Shown here one piece after another: positions 28,452 through 38,013 of a stretch of 64,000 nucleotides of DNA; the first letter of the stretch is position 1, and each line of letters begins with the position of its first letter. The DNA is from Halomonas halmophila. GTDB lineage: Bacteria; Pseudomonadota; Gammaproteobacteria; Pseudomonadales; Halomonadaceae. The stretch lies in the NCBI RefSeq assembly GCF_006540005.1, contig NZ_BJOC01000010.1, forward strand, positions 1 through 64,000, read 5' to 3'. A program made the position numbers and the translations under genes. Below the pieces are notes generated by a model, which searched no databases, was not told the origin of the DNA, and saw nothing but the letters and a program-made list of their open reading frames with translations.

Positions 28452-29339
28452 ATGTTCAATAATCGTTCTCTGCTAATCGTCGGTGGACTGGCCGCCGCTG
28501 CCTGGCTGGCGAGCAATAGCCTGTATGTGGTCGATGAAACCGAACGTGCGATCAAGTTGCGTTTTGGCAACATCGTCGAAAAGGGCATCGAACCCGGGCT
28601 GCATTTCAAGGTGCCGATCACTCATACGGTGCGCACCTTCGATACACGCGTCCGGACGTTGGATACCGAGCCCAGCCGTTATCTCACGCTCGAACAGAAA
28701 GCCGTTATCGTCGATTCCTACGTGCAGTGGCAAGTGGTCAATCCGACCCAGTACTACGAGGCAACAGGCGGTGACGAGATGCAGGCAGTGCGCCTGATTC
28801 AACCGCGCGTCGACGAGAGCCTGCGTAACGAATTCGGCCGACTCAATCTGTCTCAGATCATCTCCGAAAAACGGGATGACCTGATGACAGGGCCGACCCA
28901 GGAACTCGACAAGTTGATGCGTGATGAGCTGGGTGTCGCCATTCTGGATATCCGCGTCAAACGTATCGATCTGCCGGAAGATGTGTCGTCGGCGGTCTAT
29001 GAACGGATGCGCTCCGAGCGCGAGCGTCAAGCACGTGAATGGCGTGCCCAAGGGCAGGAAGAGGCCGAGCGCATCCGCGCCAATGCGGACCGTCGTCGAG
29101 AAGTGCTGCTTGCCCAGGCCAGGGCTCGCGCGGAAACACTGCGCGGTGAAGGCGATGCCGAAGCGGCTGAGATCTACGCCCAGGCGTACAGCAAGAATGA
29201 GGAATTCTTTTCCTTCTGGCGCAGTCTCGGGGCCTACCGGGAGAGCTTCAAGGGTGGCAGTGACATGATGGTGCTGGATCCCTCCAGCGACTTCTTCCAG
29301 TACCTCAAGAGCCCGACGCCGCACAGCAGCGCAGAGTGA
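28452..29339 (+). CDS. hflC: FtsH-protease modulator HflC
   Basis: 295 residues, partner of HflK. A short N-terminal membrane helix (residues ~5-25) is followed by an SPFH domain (ETERAIKLRFGNIVEKGIEPG) and a charged helical segment (ERQAREWRAQGQEEAERIRA). The C-terminal FWRSLGAYRESF is a conserved family motif. Begins within one codon of the hflK stop, so the pair is coupled and made in equal amounts. Confidence 0.96.
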   Translation: MFNNRSLLIVGGLAAAAWLASNSLYVVDETERAIKLRFGNIVEKGIEPGLHFKVPITHTVRTFDTRVRTLDTEPSRYLTLEQKAVIVDSYVQWQVVNPTQYYEATGGDEMQAVRLIQPRVDESLRNEFGRLNLSQIISEKRDDLMTGPTQELDKLMRDELGVAILDIRVKRIDLPEDVSSAVYERMRSERERQAREWRAQGQEEAERIRANADRRREVLLAQARARAETLRGEGDAEAAEIYAQAYSKNEEFFSFWRSLGAYRESFKGGSDMMVLDPSSDFFQYLKSPTPHSSAE

Positions 29340-29442
29340 CCTGTTCAGCAAGGCTGTTGGCCATTCGGCAGGAAGGGCGCTGATGCCGGTTCGGCATGGG
29401 CGCCCAGGGTTCATCACGACCGCAAACGTGATAGTATTGGAT

Positions 29443-29466
29443 AACCGGGCGTGGCCCGGTTTTTTT
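29443..29466 (+). terminator. Intrinsic terminator after hflKC
   Basis: AACCGGGC (29443-29450), a GTG loop and GCCCGGTT (29454-29461) form a perfect stem running into six T (29461-29466). It ends the hfl transcript about 100 bases before hisZ. Confidence 0.9.
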
Positions 29467-29563
29467 GTGGGCTCTCCACTCCCGGCGAGCTTTGCGGGCA
29501 TCCTGCCATGCCCGGCATGTGAGGCTCGCGCAGGCCAACCATTGTCTTGCAGGAAAGAACGAC

Positions 29564-30760
29564 ATGACCATCGCTGACCGCTGGCTCTTGCCCGACGGCA
29601 TGGACGAAGTGCTGCCGCCTCAAGCCAGTCGAATGGAAGAGGTGCGCCGGGCGCTGCTCGATCTCTACTACGGCTGGGGCTATGACCAGGTAATGCCCCC
29701 GCCCGTCGAATTTCTCGACTCCCTGCTGACCGGTACGGGTACCGAGCTGGAACTCCAGACCTTCAAGCTCACCGATCAGATGACGGGGCGCATGATGGGC
29801 GCCAGTGCGGATGTCACGCCGCAGGTGGCGCGCATGGATGCTCACTCGCTCAAGCGCCAGGGCCCGGTCAGGCTCTGCTACTGCGCCAATGTGCTGCGCG
29901 CCAAGCCGGACCAGTATCAGGCCGGTCGCAGCCCGGTCCAGGTCGGCCTGGAACTCTTCGGCCATGCCGGTCTGGAAGCCGACCTTGAGGTCCTGCGCCT
30001 GGCCTTGACCAGCCTCTCCGTGGCCGGAGCCCGGGAAGTGCATCTGGCATTGGGGCATATCGGCATCTATCGTAGCCTGGTGGAAGCCGCCGAATTGTCC
30101 GCCGACCAGGAGCGAGCCGTCTTCAAAGCCCTGGAGCTGAAATCCCCGGGTGAACTGGCCAGCTGTGTCGAGTATAGCGTCGGCGACCCGTTGCTGGCCG
30201 AGATGCTGCGCTCACTGGTGACTCTGCACGGCGGACCGGAAGTGCTCGATGAAGCCCGCGAGGTGTTCGCCGAGGCGCCCCAGGCGGTAGGCGACGCGCT
30301 GGACCAATTGCGCTTGCTTTATCAGGGCGTGGCGGCTCAGCATCCGGAGGTCGAGTTCTACTTCGATCTGGCCGAGCTGAGAGGCTACCAATACCACACC
30401 GGCATGATGTTCTCGGCCTTCGTGCCGGGCTTCGGCCACGCACTGGCCAAGGGTGGCCGCTATGATGACACCGGACGTGCCTTTGGTCGTGCGCGTCCCG
30501 CGACCGGCTTTTCGCTGGAACTCAAGCTGCTGGCTGGTCTGGCACCGAGTTCACGCCGGGAAGGCGGCATCTGGGCGCCTGCCGAGGGCGAAGGCCTGGC
30601 CGAGGCCGTCAGGCAACTGCGCGAGCAGGGTGAGCGCGTGGTTCAGGCCCTGCCGGGACAGTGTACCGGCCCCGAGCAGCATCAATGTCAACGTCAGCTG
30701 GTGCGGCAGGCCGAGGGTTGGCGGGTGACCGACCTGCCGTCCTCCGAGGACCCGACCTGA
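29564..30760 (+). CDS. hisZ: ATP phosphoribosyltransferase regulatory subunit HisZ
   Basis: 398 residues. A catalytically inactive histidyl-tRNA synthetase paralogue that partners with short-form HisG and confers histidine feedback on the first step of histidine synthesis. It has the class II synthetase-like core (WLLPDGMDEVLPPQASRMEE, then SADVTPQVARMDAH) and KGGRYDDTGRAFG, but lacks a full anticodon-binding domain. AGGAA lies eight bases before ATG 29564. Its presence implies that a short HisG is encoded elsewhere. Located between hflC and purA, as in Pseudomonas-type genomes. Confidence 0.93.
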   Translation: MTIADRWLLPDGMDEVLPPQASRMEEVRRALLDLYYGWGYDQVMPPPVEFLDSLLTGTGTELELQTFKLTDQMTGRMMGASADVTPQVARMDAHSLKRQGPVRLCYCANVLRAKPDQYQAGRSPVQVGLELFGHAGLEADLEVLRLALTSLSVAGAREVHLALGHIGIYRSLVEAAELSADQERAVFKALELKSPGELASCVEYSVGDPLLAEMLRSLVTLHGGPEVLDEAREVFAEAPQAVGDALDQLRLLYQGVAAQHPEVEFYFDLAELRGYQYHTGMMFSAFVPGFGHALAKGGRYDDTGRAFGRARPATGFSLELKLLAGLAPSSRREGGIWAPAEGEGLAEAVRQLREQGERVVQALPGQCTGPEQHQCQRQLVRQAEGWRVTDLPSSEDPT

Positions 30761-32122
<1,362 letters not shown>

Positions 32123-32160
32123 GCGCGCCCTCGACCCAGACCGGCAGCGCTGAACCCGCA

Positions 32161-32195
32161 ACGCCGCCCACCGGAATCTCCGGGGGCGGCGTTTT
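32161..32195 (+). terminator. Terminator after purA
   Basis: ACGCCGCC at 32161-32168 pairs with GGCGGCGT at 32185-32192, with an inner CCGG/CCGG pairing, followed by TTT. It lies about 40 bases past the purA stop. Confidence 0.8.
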
Positions 32196-32239
32196 CGTGA
32201 GGGCCTGCTGGTCAGGCCGTGTCATTTTGGCCTGTACCA

Positions 32240-32278
32240 ACGACGACGCCCCGCACAGGGCGGGGCGTCGTCGTCTTT
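32240..32278 (+). terminator. Second, very stable hairpin between purA and the BCCT gene
   Basis: ACGACGACGCCCCGC (32240-32254) pairs perfectly over 15 bases with 32260-32274 around a 5-base loop, followed by CTTT. It sits between convergent genes and probably blocks read-through on the plus strand; the minus strand lacks a T tract. Confidence 0.75.
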
Positions 32279-32310
32279 CACGCGTCTGGCTCGTGAGTCA
32301 GGGGCGCGCT

Positions 32311-33972
32311 TCAGACACTCTTGGGCTCGCTCATCAAGCCCTTGACGATGGAGTAGCAGGCTACCAGCAGTACCAGCGTGAAGGGCAGACCGGTCGTGAT
32401 GACTGCGGTCTGCAGTGCCGTGAGGCCGCCACCCAGCAACAGGGCAATGGCGATGGCCCCCTCGATGAGGCACCAGAACACTCGCTGAGATGTTGGCGCG
32501 TCGACCTTGCCGCCGGCGGTGATGGAGTCGATCACCAGCGAACCGGAGTCCGAGGAGGTGATGAAGAACACCATCACCAGCACGATACCGACGAAAGAGG
32601 TGATGCTAGTTAACGGCAGCTGGCCGAGCATGGTGAACAACTGCAGCTCCAATGCCGCATTCTTTACACCCTCGAAGCCATCAGTGATGTATTGGTCGAT
32701 GGCTGTACCACCAAAGGCGGTCATCCACAGCACCGAAACGACGGATGGCACCAGCAGTACGGCAATCAGGAACTCACGCACGCTGCGGCCACGGCTGACC
32801 CGCGCAATGAACATACCGACGAACGGCGACCAGGAGATCCACCAGGCCCAGTAGAAGGCGGTCCAACCCTGGCTGAAGTTGGCGTCCTCGCGTCCGAAGG
32901 GCATGGACAGGGCTGGCAGGTTGACCACATAGGCCATCAGGTTCTCGAAGAAGCCCGTGGCGATCATCAGGGTTGGCCCAACCACAATGACGAACAGCAG
33001 CAGCAGGAATGCCAGTGCCATGTTGAGCTGCGACAGGCGCTGTACGCCCTTGTCGACACCCAGCACCACCGAGCCCAGGGCCACAACCGTGATGCCCAGG
33101 ATCAGCAATACCATGGTGGAATCGGTATCGGGTACGCCGAACAGATAGCCAAGCCCCGCCGAGGCCTGGGAAGCACCCAGCCCCAGCGACGTGGCCAGCC
33201 CGAACAGCGTGGCGAATACCGCCAGGATATCGATGATGTGGCCGGCCCAACCCCAGACGCGCTCACCCAGAACCGGGTAGAAGATCGAGCGCATGGTCAG
33301 CGGCAGACCCTTGTTGTAGGAAAACAAGGCAAGGGCCAGTGCAACCACGGCATAGATTCCCCAGGGGTGCAGGCCCCAATGGAAAATCGTCGCCGACATG
33401 GCCAGCGTAATGGCACCTTGCTGGTCACCGGCGGCGGCGCCCAGGGGAGCCCAGTCCGTGCGTACACCGTTTTCCATTGAGGTGCCGCTCATGGCGGTGC
33501 CGAAGTGAGTCATCGGCTCGGAGACGCCATAGAACATCAGGCCGATGCCCATGCCGGCGGCAAACAGCATGGCGAACCAACCCGCGTAGCTGAAGTCCGG
33601 TGTGGCATTGGCGCCGCCGATTCGCACCTTACCCATGGGCGTGAAGATCAACGCGATGGCGAGGATCACGAAGATATTGGCCGCCAGCAGGAAGAACCAG
33701 CTTAGATTACCGGTGAGGAAGCTGAAAATAGCATTGAACAACGGTTCAACCTGGTTCTGCATGGCTAGCGTAGCGATCACGAAGAACAGGATCACCAGCG
33801 AGGAGATAGTAAAGACCTTGCCGTGAAGGTCCATGTCCACCCCGAATTTGCGGCCGGTGATGTTGTCCTGACCAATGACGTAATCGGTATCAATCAGGTT
33901 TGCGGGCCCATCCGGAGCAGGAATGCCTTCGGACCCCGCATTGGCCTCTTTGGCTTTATCGTCGTTCGTCAC
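32311..33972 (-). CDS. BCCT-family betaine/choline/carnitine-type transporter (GTG start)
   Basis: 553 residues, 12 predicted membrane helices. BCCT carriers take up quaternary ammonium osmoprotectants, usually with Na+ or H+. The family signature around helix 8 is seen as YWAWWISWSPFVGMFIARVS, with the Trp-rich substrate box. MFYGVSEPMTHFG is the helix 3-4 region, and GMGIGLMF the flexible glycine segment. The hydrophilic N-terminus (~45 residues) is longer than the C-terminus, which is very short, so a C-terminal osmosensor like that of BetP is absent. GTG 33972 has AAGGAG seven bases upstream. Substrate cannot be fixed from sequence; the neighbouring ProVW genes favour betaine. Confidence 0.88.
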   Translation of the reverse strand: MTNDDKAKEANAGSEGIPAPDGPANLIDTDYVIGQDNITGRKFGVDMDLHGKVFTISSLVILFFVIATLAMQNQVEPLFNAIFSFLTGNLSWFFLLAANIFVILAIALIFTPMGKVRIGGANATPDFSYAGWFAMLFAAGMGIGLMFYGVSEPMTHFGTAMSGTSMENGVRTDWAPLGAAAGDQQGAITLAMSATIFHWGLHPWGIYAVVALALALFSYNKGLPLTMRSIFYPVLGERVWGWAGHIIDILAVFATLFGLATSLGLGASQASAGLGYLFGVPDTDSTMVLLILGITVVALGSVVLGVDKGVQRLSQLNMALAFLLLLFVIVVGPTLMIATGFFENLMAYVVNLPALSMPFGREDANFSQGWTAFYWAWWISWSPFVGMFIARVSRGRSVREFLIAVLLVPSVVSVLWMTAFGGTAIDQYITDGFEGVKNAALELQLFTMLGQLPLTSITSFVGIVLVMVFFITSSDSGSLVIDSITAGGKVDAPTSQRVFWCLIEGAIAIALLLGGGLTALQTAVITTGLPFTLVLLVACYSIVKGLMSEPKSV

Positions 33973-34010
33973 GGGACTTCTCCTTGTTGACGTCGATTCG
34001 CGTTAGAGGA

Positions 34011-34049
34011 GAAGCGTCAATCGTGCTTTCCACGCACGGCTGACGCTTC
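34011..34049 (-). promoter_or_regulatory. Two-tier hairpin in the BCCT mRNA leader
   Basis: GAAGCGTCA (34011-34019) pairs with TGACGCTTC (34041-34049), and inside it CGTGC (34022-34026) pairs with GCACG (34034-34038). This leaves a 7-base loop and a small symmetric internal loop. On the transcript it ends 39 bases before the GTG. No T tract follows, so it is not a terminator. It could affect mRNA stability or be a protein site. Confidence 0.5.
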
Positions 34050-34482
34050 GCCAAAGGTGGCGTTCACCTCTCAACATCCGAGAGACTCCGCACACACCGT
34101 TATCGAAGAAGAGCAGCGTCATCCGATCACACTCGATGAAGACTCCCTACCGATCCATTCAGTGACACCCGACTCTGCTCGGTGATGTCAGTCCTTCTTG
34201 CGTCGTCGTCCACGATTACACGACACATCCGCCTGTTTGACGATGGTTGAGAATCTGCGTCTTTTCAACGGCTTTTCTTCATCCATCGCTATCCAGCGAA
34301 CAGGGAGCTTACATCATTCGAACCTCGCGCGTCTGCGCTTGGCGACACCATCCGGCGCTGCCAGCACATTCATGTCGCGATTTGGTCGCTTTTCAAGGCC
34401 ATTCAATAAATAATTCTTGATGAAGCGTTTTATGTATTGAACTTCTTTATGCGTCGTACCCGGCTGCTGCAGCGTCTGACGC

Positions 34483-34513
34483 AAAAAACGGGGAGGCACG
34501 CAGAGTGCCTCCC
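34483..34513 (-). terminator. Intrinsic terminator of proVW
   Basis: On the minus strand GGGAGGCAC and GTGCCTCCC form a 9-bp stem (34505-34513 with 34491-34499, loop 34500-34504), followed by six T (34488-34483). Ends the proVW transcript 54 bases after proW. Confidence 0.9.
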
Positions 34514-34566
34514 TTGGTTCAGGCATCGGCCCGACGCTTGGTGACGCCTAGCGGAAGCCTTGCCGG

Positions 34567-35403
34567 TTATTTGCCGGACTTGCGCAGTGACTGGGTGACG
34601 CGATCCAGAATCATCGCCAGGATCACTACCGCGATGCCGGCCTCGAAACCGTCTCCCGGACGCAGGCGCTGGATGGCGCGCCAAACTTCGCTGCCCAGGC
34701 CATCGGCGCCGATCATCGCGGCGATGACCACCATGGAGAGGGCCAGCATGATGGTCTGGTTGATGCCGGCCATGACCGTTGACAACGACATCGGCAACTG
34801 CACCTTGACCAGCTTCTGGCCACGGGTCGCGCCATAGGCGTCGGCGGCTTCGATCAGCTCCACCGGCACCTGGCGAATGCCCAGGGTCGTGAAGCGAATG
34901 GCCGGCGGCATGGAGAAGATTACCGTAGCGAAGATCGCCGAGACCGAGCCGATACCGAAGAAGGGAATGGCCGGAATCAGATAGACGAAGGCCGGCATGG
35001 TCTGCATGAAGTCCAGCACCGGCATGATGGCCTTGTAGAGCCGCTCGGACAGCGCCGCGGCGATACCTACCGGCAGGGCGATGACCACCGCGACCACTGT
35101 CGCGATGACGACCAGCGTCAGGGTTTGGATCATCGGGTCCCAGAGGCCCAGGTTCCAGATCAGCGCCATGCCGATGGCGGCCCCGACGGCCAGTCGGGTA
35201 TTGGCCACCCACCAGCAGAGTGCCGTGATGATGGCCAGCAGGGACCAGGGCGGCAACCACATCAGGCCATCATTCAGGAAGTTGATACCCGTCTCTGTTA
35301 CCCGGGAAATACCACGCGTCACGACGGAATACTCACTGGTCAACCAGTTCAGGCCGCCTTCGATCCAGTCGCCTAGCGGAATACGCGGAATATCGATAGC
35401 CAT
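34567..35403 (-). CDS. proW: Glycine betaine/proline-type ABC transporter permease ProW
   Basis: 278 residues, shorter than E. coli ProW (354) because it lacks the long hydrophilic N-terminus. The membrane part has about six helices with the BPD_transp_1 core, including the EAA loop as AADAYGATRGQKLVKVQLPM. DFMQTMPAFVYLIPAIPFFG is the typical betaine-permease segment. The ATG overlaps the proV stop by one base (TAATG), so the two are coupled. A terminator follows directly, so no binding-protein gene lies downstream. Confidence 0.92.
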   Translation of the reverse strand: MAIDIPRIPLGDWIEGGLNWLTSEYSVVTRGISRVTETGINFLNDGLMWLPPWSLLAIITALCWWVANTRLAVGAAIGMALIWNLGLWDPMIQTLTLVVIATVVAVVIALPVGIAAALSERLYKAIMPVLDFMQTMPAFVYLIPAIPFFGIGSVSAIFATVIFSMPPAIRFTTLGIRQVPVELIEAADAYGATRGQKLVKVQLPMSLSTVMAGINQTIMLALSMVVIAAMIGADGLGSEVWRAIQRLRPGDGFEAGIAVVILAMILDRVTQSLRKSGK

Positions 35404-36605
35404 TATTGTTCTCCTGCCTGAGCGAGTTCATCCAGGACGGCGCCCTTGACCACAACGCCCTGCAGCACATGGTCATCGTCCACCACGGCGATGGGGAAAT
35501 GGTTGTCGTGGAACATGGCAAAGAGGTTGTGAAGGGGTTCATCCCGCTTCACGGTGCGGAATTCCTGTGTCATGACATCCGTCACCTTGTCCTTGCCCTG
35601 CTCATAGGCCTGGCTGGCACTGTCGGCATCGACGAGACCGATCAGGCGGCGCTCCTGGTCGAGAATATAGATCGAGTCGATACTGTATTCGCGCATCTTG
35701 CGCAGGGCGGTGCGTGGCCCATCCGTGTGGCGGGCCGTGGAACGCACCTTGCGCATGGCACTCTCGGCGGTCAGGATCCGTGACTTGTCGACCCCCTCGA
35801 TGAAGCGCCGCACATAGTCGTCCGCCGGCTTGGTCAGGATCTCCTCGGGTGTGCCGATCTGCACCACCTCGCCATCCTTGAGCAGCACGATACGATCACC
35901 GATGGTCAGTGCCTCGTCGAGATCGTGGGTGATGAAGACGGTGGTCTTCTGCATGCGATGCTGCAGCGCCAGCAGCTCTTGCTGCATGTCGCCACGGATG
36001 AGCGGGTCGAGGGCCGAGAAGGCCTCGTCCATCAGCAGCACCGTGGCATCGTTGGCCAGTGCACGTGCCAGGCCGACACGCTGCTGCATGCCCCCGGACA
36101 GCTGATTGGGATAGGCATCTTCCCAGCCCTCCAGGCCGACCTGGGTGAGGGACTTCTGTGCCGCATCACGGCGCTCGTCAGGCGCGACACCGCGCACCTC
36201 GAGGCCGAATTCGGCGTTCTGACGCACGGTGCGGTTGGGGAAGAGGGCGAAGTTCTGGAACACCATGGAGAAGTGGCGGCGCCGGCATTCCAGCAGTTCC
36301 TTCTCCTTGAGGCTGGGGATATTCTCGCCGTCAATGACGATTTCCCCCTCGGTTGGCTCGATCAGGCGGTTCAGGCAGCGAATGAGGGTCGACTTGCCCG
36401 AACCGGAGAGGCCCATGATGACCAGAAGTTCACCCTCGTGAACATCAAAATCGATGTTGGACAGCCCCAGTGTCTGGCCGCTCTTGTCGAGGATTTCCGG
36501 GCGCTTGAGGCCCTGGTCGCGTAGCTCGAGCCCTTTCTTTGGCTGACTGCCGAAGACCTTGCTCAGGCTACGGACCCGAATCTTGACGTTTCGGTTGTCA
36601 CTCAT
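35403..36605 (-). CDS. proV: Glycine betaine/proline-type ABC transporter ATPase ProV
   Basis: 400 residues, the usual ProV length. It powers import of betaine or related osmolytes. Walker A is GLSGSGKSTLIRCLNRL (~65), the signature LSGGMQQRVGLARAL (~168), Walker B VLLMDEAFSALDP. The C-terminal ~110 residues form a tandem CBS module (SIYILDQERRLIGLVD, then FPIAVVDDDHVLQGVVV), which in OpuA-type systems senses ionic strength. First gene of proVW; proX is missing from the operon. Confidence 0.95.
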   Translation of the reverse strand: MSDNRNVKIRVRSLSKVFGSQPKKGLELRDQGLKRPEILDKSGQTLGLSNIDFDVHEGELLVIMGLSGSGKSTLIRCLNRLIEPTEGEIVIDGENIPSLKEKELLECRRRHFSMVFQNFALFPNRTVRQNAEFGLEVRGVAPDERRDAAQKSLTQVGLEGWEDAYPNQLSGGMQQRVGLARALANDATVLLMDEAFSALDPLIRGDMQQELLALQHRMQKTTVFITHDLDEALTIGDRIVLLKDGEVVQIGTPEEILTKPADDYVRRFIEGVDKSRILTAESAMRKVRSTARHTDGPRTALRKMREYSIDSIYILDQERRLIGLVDADSASQAYEQGKDKVTDVMTQEFRTVKRDEPLHNLFAMFHDNHFPIAVVDDDHVLQGVVVKGAVLDELAQAGEQ

Positions 36606-36689
36606 GGATGTGTCCTTGGTGGCTTTTCTCCCTCGATCCCGAGAGACGAGAAAGCCTGATGAATGTAAGGAGGCTGATGTTGGCGCTGC

Positions 36690-36747
36690 ATGGTTCTCGT
36701 GCCTGAGTGTTATATTGTTTTAATTTTTATAATTCCCTTTTTATCAG
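36690..36747 (-). promoter_or_regulatory. AT-rich promoter island upstream of proV
   Basis: From about 36708 to 36747 the sequence is strongly AT-rich in an otherwise very GC-rich region. On the minus strand TATAAC (36714-36709) has GGGAAT 17 bases upstream (36737-36732), a possible sigma-S-like promoter with a weak -35. Curved AT-rich DNA also precedes proU in enterics; the comparison is an inference. Confidence 0.4.
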
Positions 36748-37944
36748 CTAGTTAGTTTTTGTTTTGGGTCCGGTTGCGGCGCATGATGCGGTCGCTTGCT
36801 GCCCGGGATTCAGCGGCAACAAACGGAAGAGGCTACCGGTGGGACTGTCATTCAGCAAGTAGATGGCCCCATCGTCTGCCTGCCGGACGTCCCGAATGCG
36901 ACCGATTTCCCCGTCCAGGACGATTTCTCGCGCCACCTCGTCGCGGGCCTTCAGCGTAAGCCGCACCAGCCGCTCGCTGCTCAGTCCACCGGCCAGGAAG
37001 TCGCCCTGCCAGGCCCCGAAGGGAGAGGAGGTCACCTGGGCCAGGCCGGAAGGCGCGAAGCGCCCCTCGAAGACATGCAGCGGATCCTGCATCCCGGGGG
37101 CGCTGTCCAGGCCAATCGGTTGGTTGGTGGCGTAGTCCCGGCCCAGGCTGACGGTGGGCCAGCCGTAGTTCTCGCCAGCGGTCAGACGGTTTAATTCATC
37201 GCCGGTGCGCGGACCGTGTTCCGTAGACCAGGCCGTACCGTCCTCGGAGACCACCAGGCCCTGGGGATTACGATGGCCCAGGGTGTAGATCGCGTCGGCG
37301 ATGCTGTCGTCATCGGCGAAAGGGTTGTCCACGGCGGGCTCGCCCTCGGCGGTGAGGCGCAGGAAGCTGCCGGCATGATCGCTGCCGTCCTGGGCGCGTT
37401 CGGGCTCCATGCCGCGGTCGCCGATGCTCATCAGCAGGGTGCCGTCATCGAGCCAGGCCAGGCGTGAGCCATAGTGGCGGCCTGCCGCGGAGAAGCGGTT
37501 CTGGGTGAAGAGATGCTCCAGGTCGACCAGGCGGGTCTCCTCGAGCCGGGCACGGGAGAGGCTGGTGGCGCTGCCAGTGTCGCCGGGCCGACTCCAGGTG
37601 AAGTAGACCCAGTCATGTGCGCCATCGTCAGTCTCGTCGCTGCCGAACTGGGGGTGCAGGGCGATATCCAGCAAGCCCCCCTGGCCGCGGGCCGATACCT
37701 CCGGTACCCCGGAAACGCGGGTGACGTCGCCATCGGCGCTCACCAGTTTGAGCTGGCCCGCACGCTCGCTGACCAGAAAGCGGCCGTCGGGCAGGGGAGC
37801 CAGGCTCCAGGGCTGCTCCAGACCCGAGGCGACAGGCGTCAGGCAGAGCGTCAACGCCCGGGTCTCGATGGTGGTGTCGGCCTGGGCGTTCAGGCCGGCC
37901 GAGAGTAGCAGGCCGGCCAGCGACCGGCTCGTCAGTGCACGCAT
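36748..37944 (-). CDS. PQQ-dependent sugar dehydrogenase (soluble aldose/Gdh-B type)
   Basis: 398 residues with an N-terminal signal peptide (cleavage near AQA-DT, residue ~22). A six-bladed beta-propeller of the glucose/sorbosone dehydrogenase family, which oxidises aldoses in the periplasm with PQQ and calcium. SGLEQPWSLAPLPDGRFLVS, then GGLLDIALHP and HYGSRLAWLDDGTLLMSIGD with the catalytic histidine, then HRNPQGLV and STEHGPRTGDELN are all present. ATG 37944 has GGAGG five bases upstream, which rules out the longer reading. True substrate and PQQ dependence are not provable here; no pqq genes are in the window. Confidence 0.87.
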   Translation of the reverse strand: MRALTSRSLAGLLLSAGLNAQADTTIETRALTLCLTPVASGLEQPWSLAPLPDGRFLVSERAGQLKLVSADGDVTRVSGVPEVSARGQGGLLDIALHPQFGSDETDDGAHDWVYFTWSRPGDTGSATSLSRARLEETRLVDLEHLFTQNRFSAAGRHYGSRLAWLDDGTLLMSIGDRGMEPERAQDGSDHAGSFLRLTAEGEPAVDNPFADDDSIADAIYTLGHRNPQGLVVSEDGTAWSTEHGPRTGDELNRLTAGENYGWPTVSLGRDYATNQPIGLDSAPGMQDPLHVFEGRFAPSGLAQVTSSPFGAWQGDFLAGGLSSERLVRLTLKARDEVAREIVLDGEIGRIRDVRQADDGAIYLLNDSPTGSLFRLLPLNPGQQATASCAATGPKTKTN

Positions 37945-38013
37945 GCGTCCTCCAAAAAGCGCCCATACTGGCCCAGTATAGAGGGGCAAAGCGTTGACTG
38001 TGTGGCAGCCGGA

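Larger units (their letters stand above)
33973..34566. other. 594-bp gene-free stretch between the BCCT gene and proW
   Basis: No credible gene is seen. The region is richer in A and T than its surroundings. It contains the BCCT leader hairpin (34011-34049), presumably the BCCT promoter further upstream on the minus strand, and the proVW terminator (34483-34513). A 71-codon plus-strand frame at 34198-34413 has no ribosome site or recognisable domain. Confidence 0.7.

Noticed and set aside
34198-34413. 71-codon plus-strand frame in the BCCT-proW gap
   Set aside because: No ribosome-binding site, no domain, Ser/Arg/Thr-rich composition unlike the surrounding proteins.
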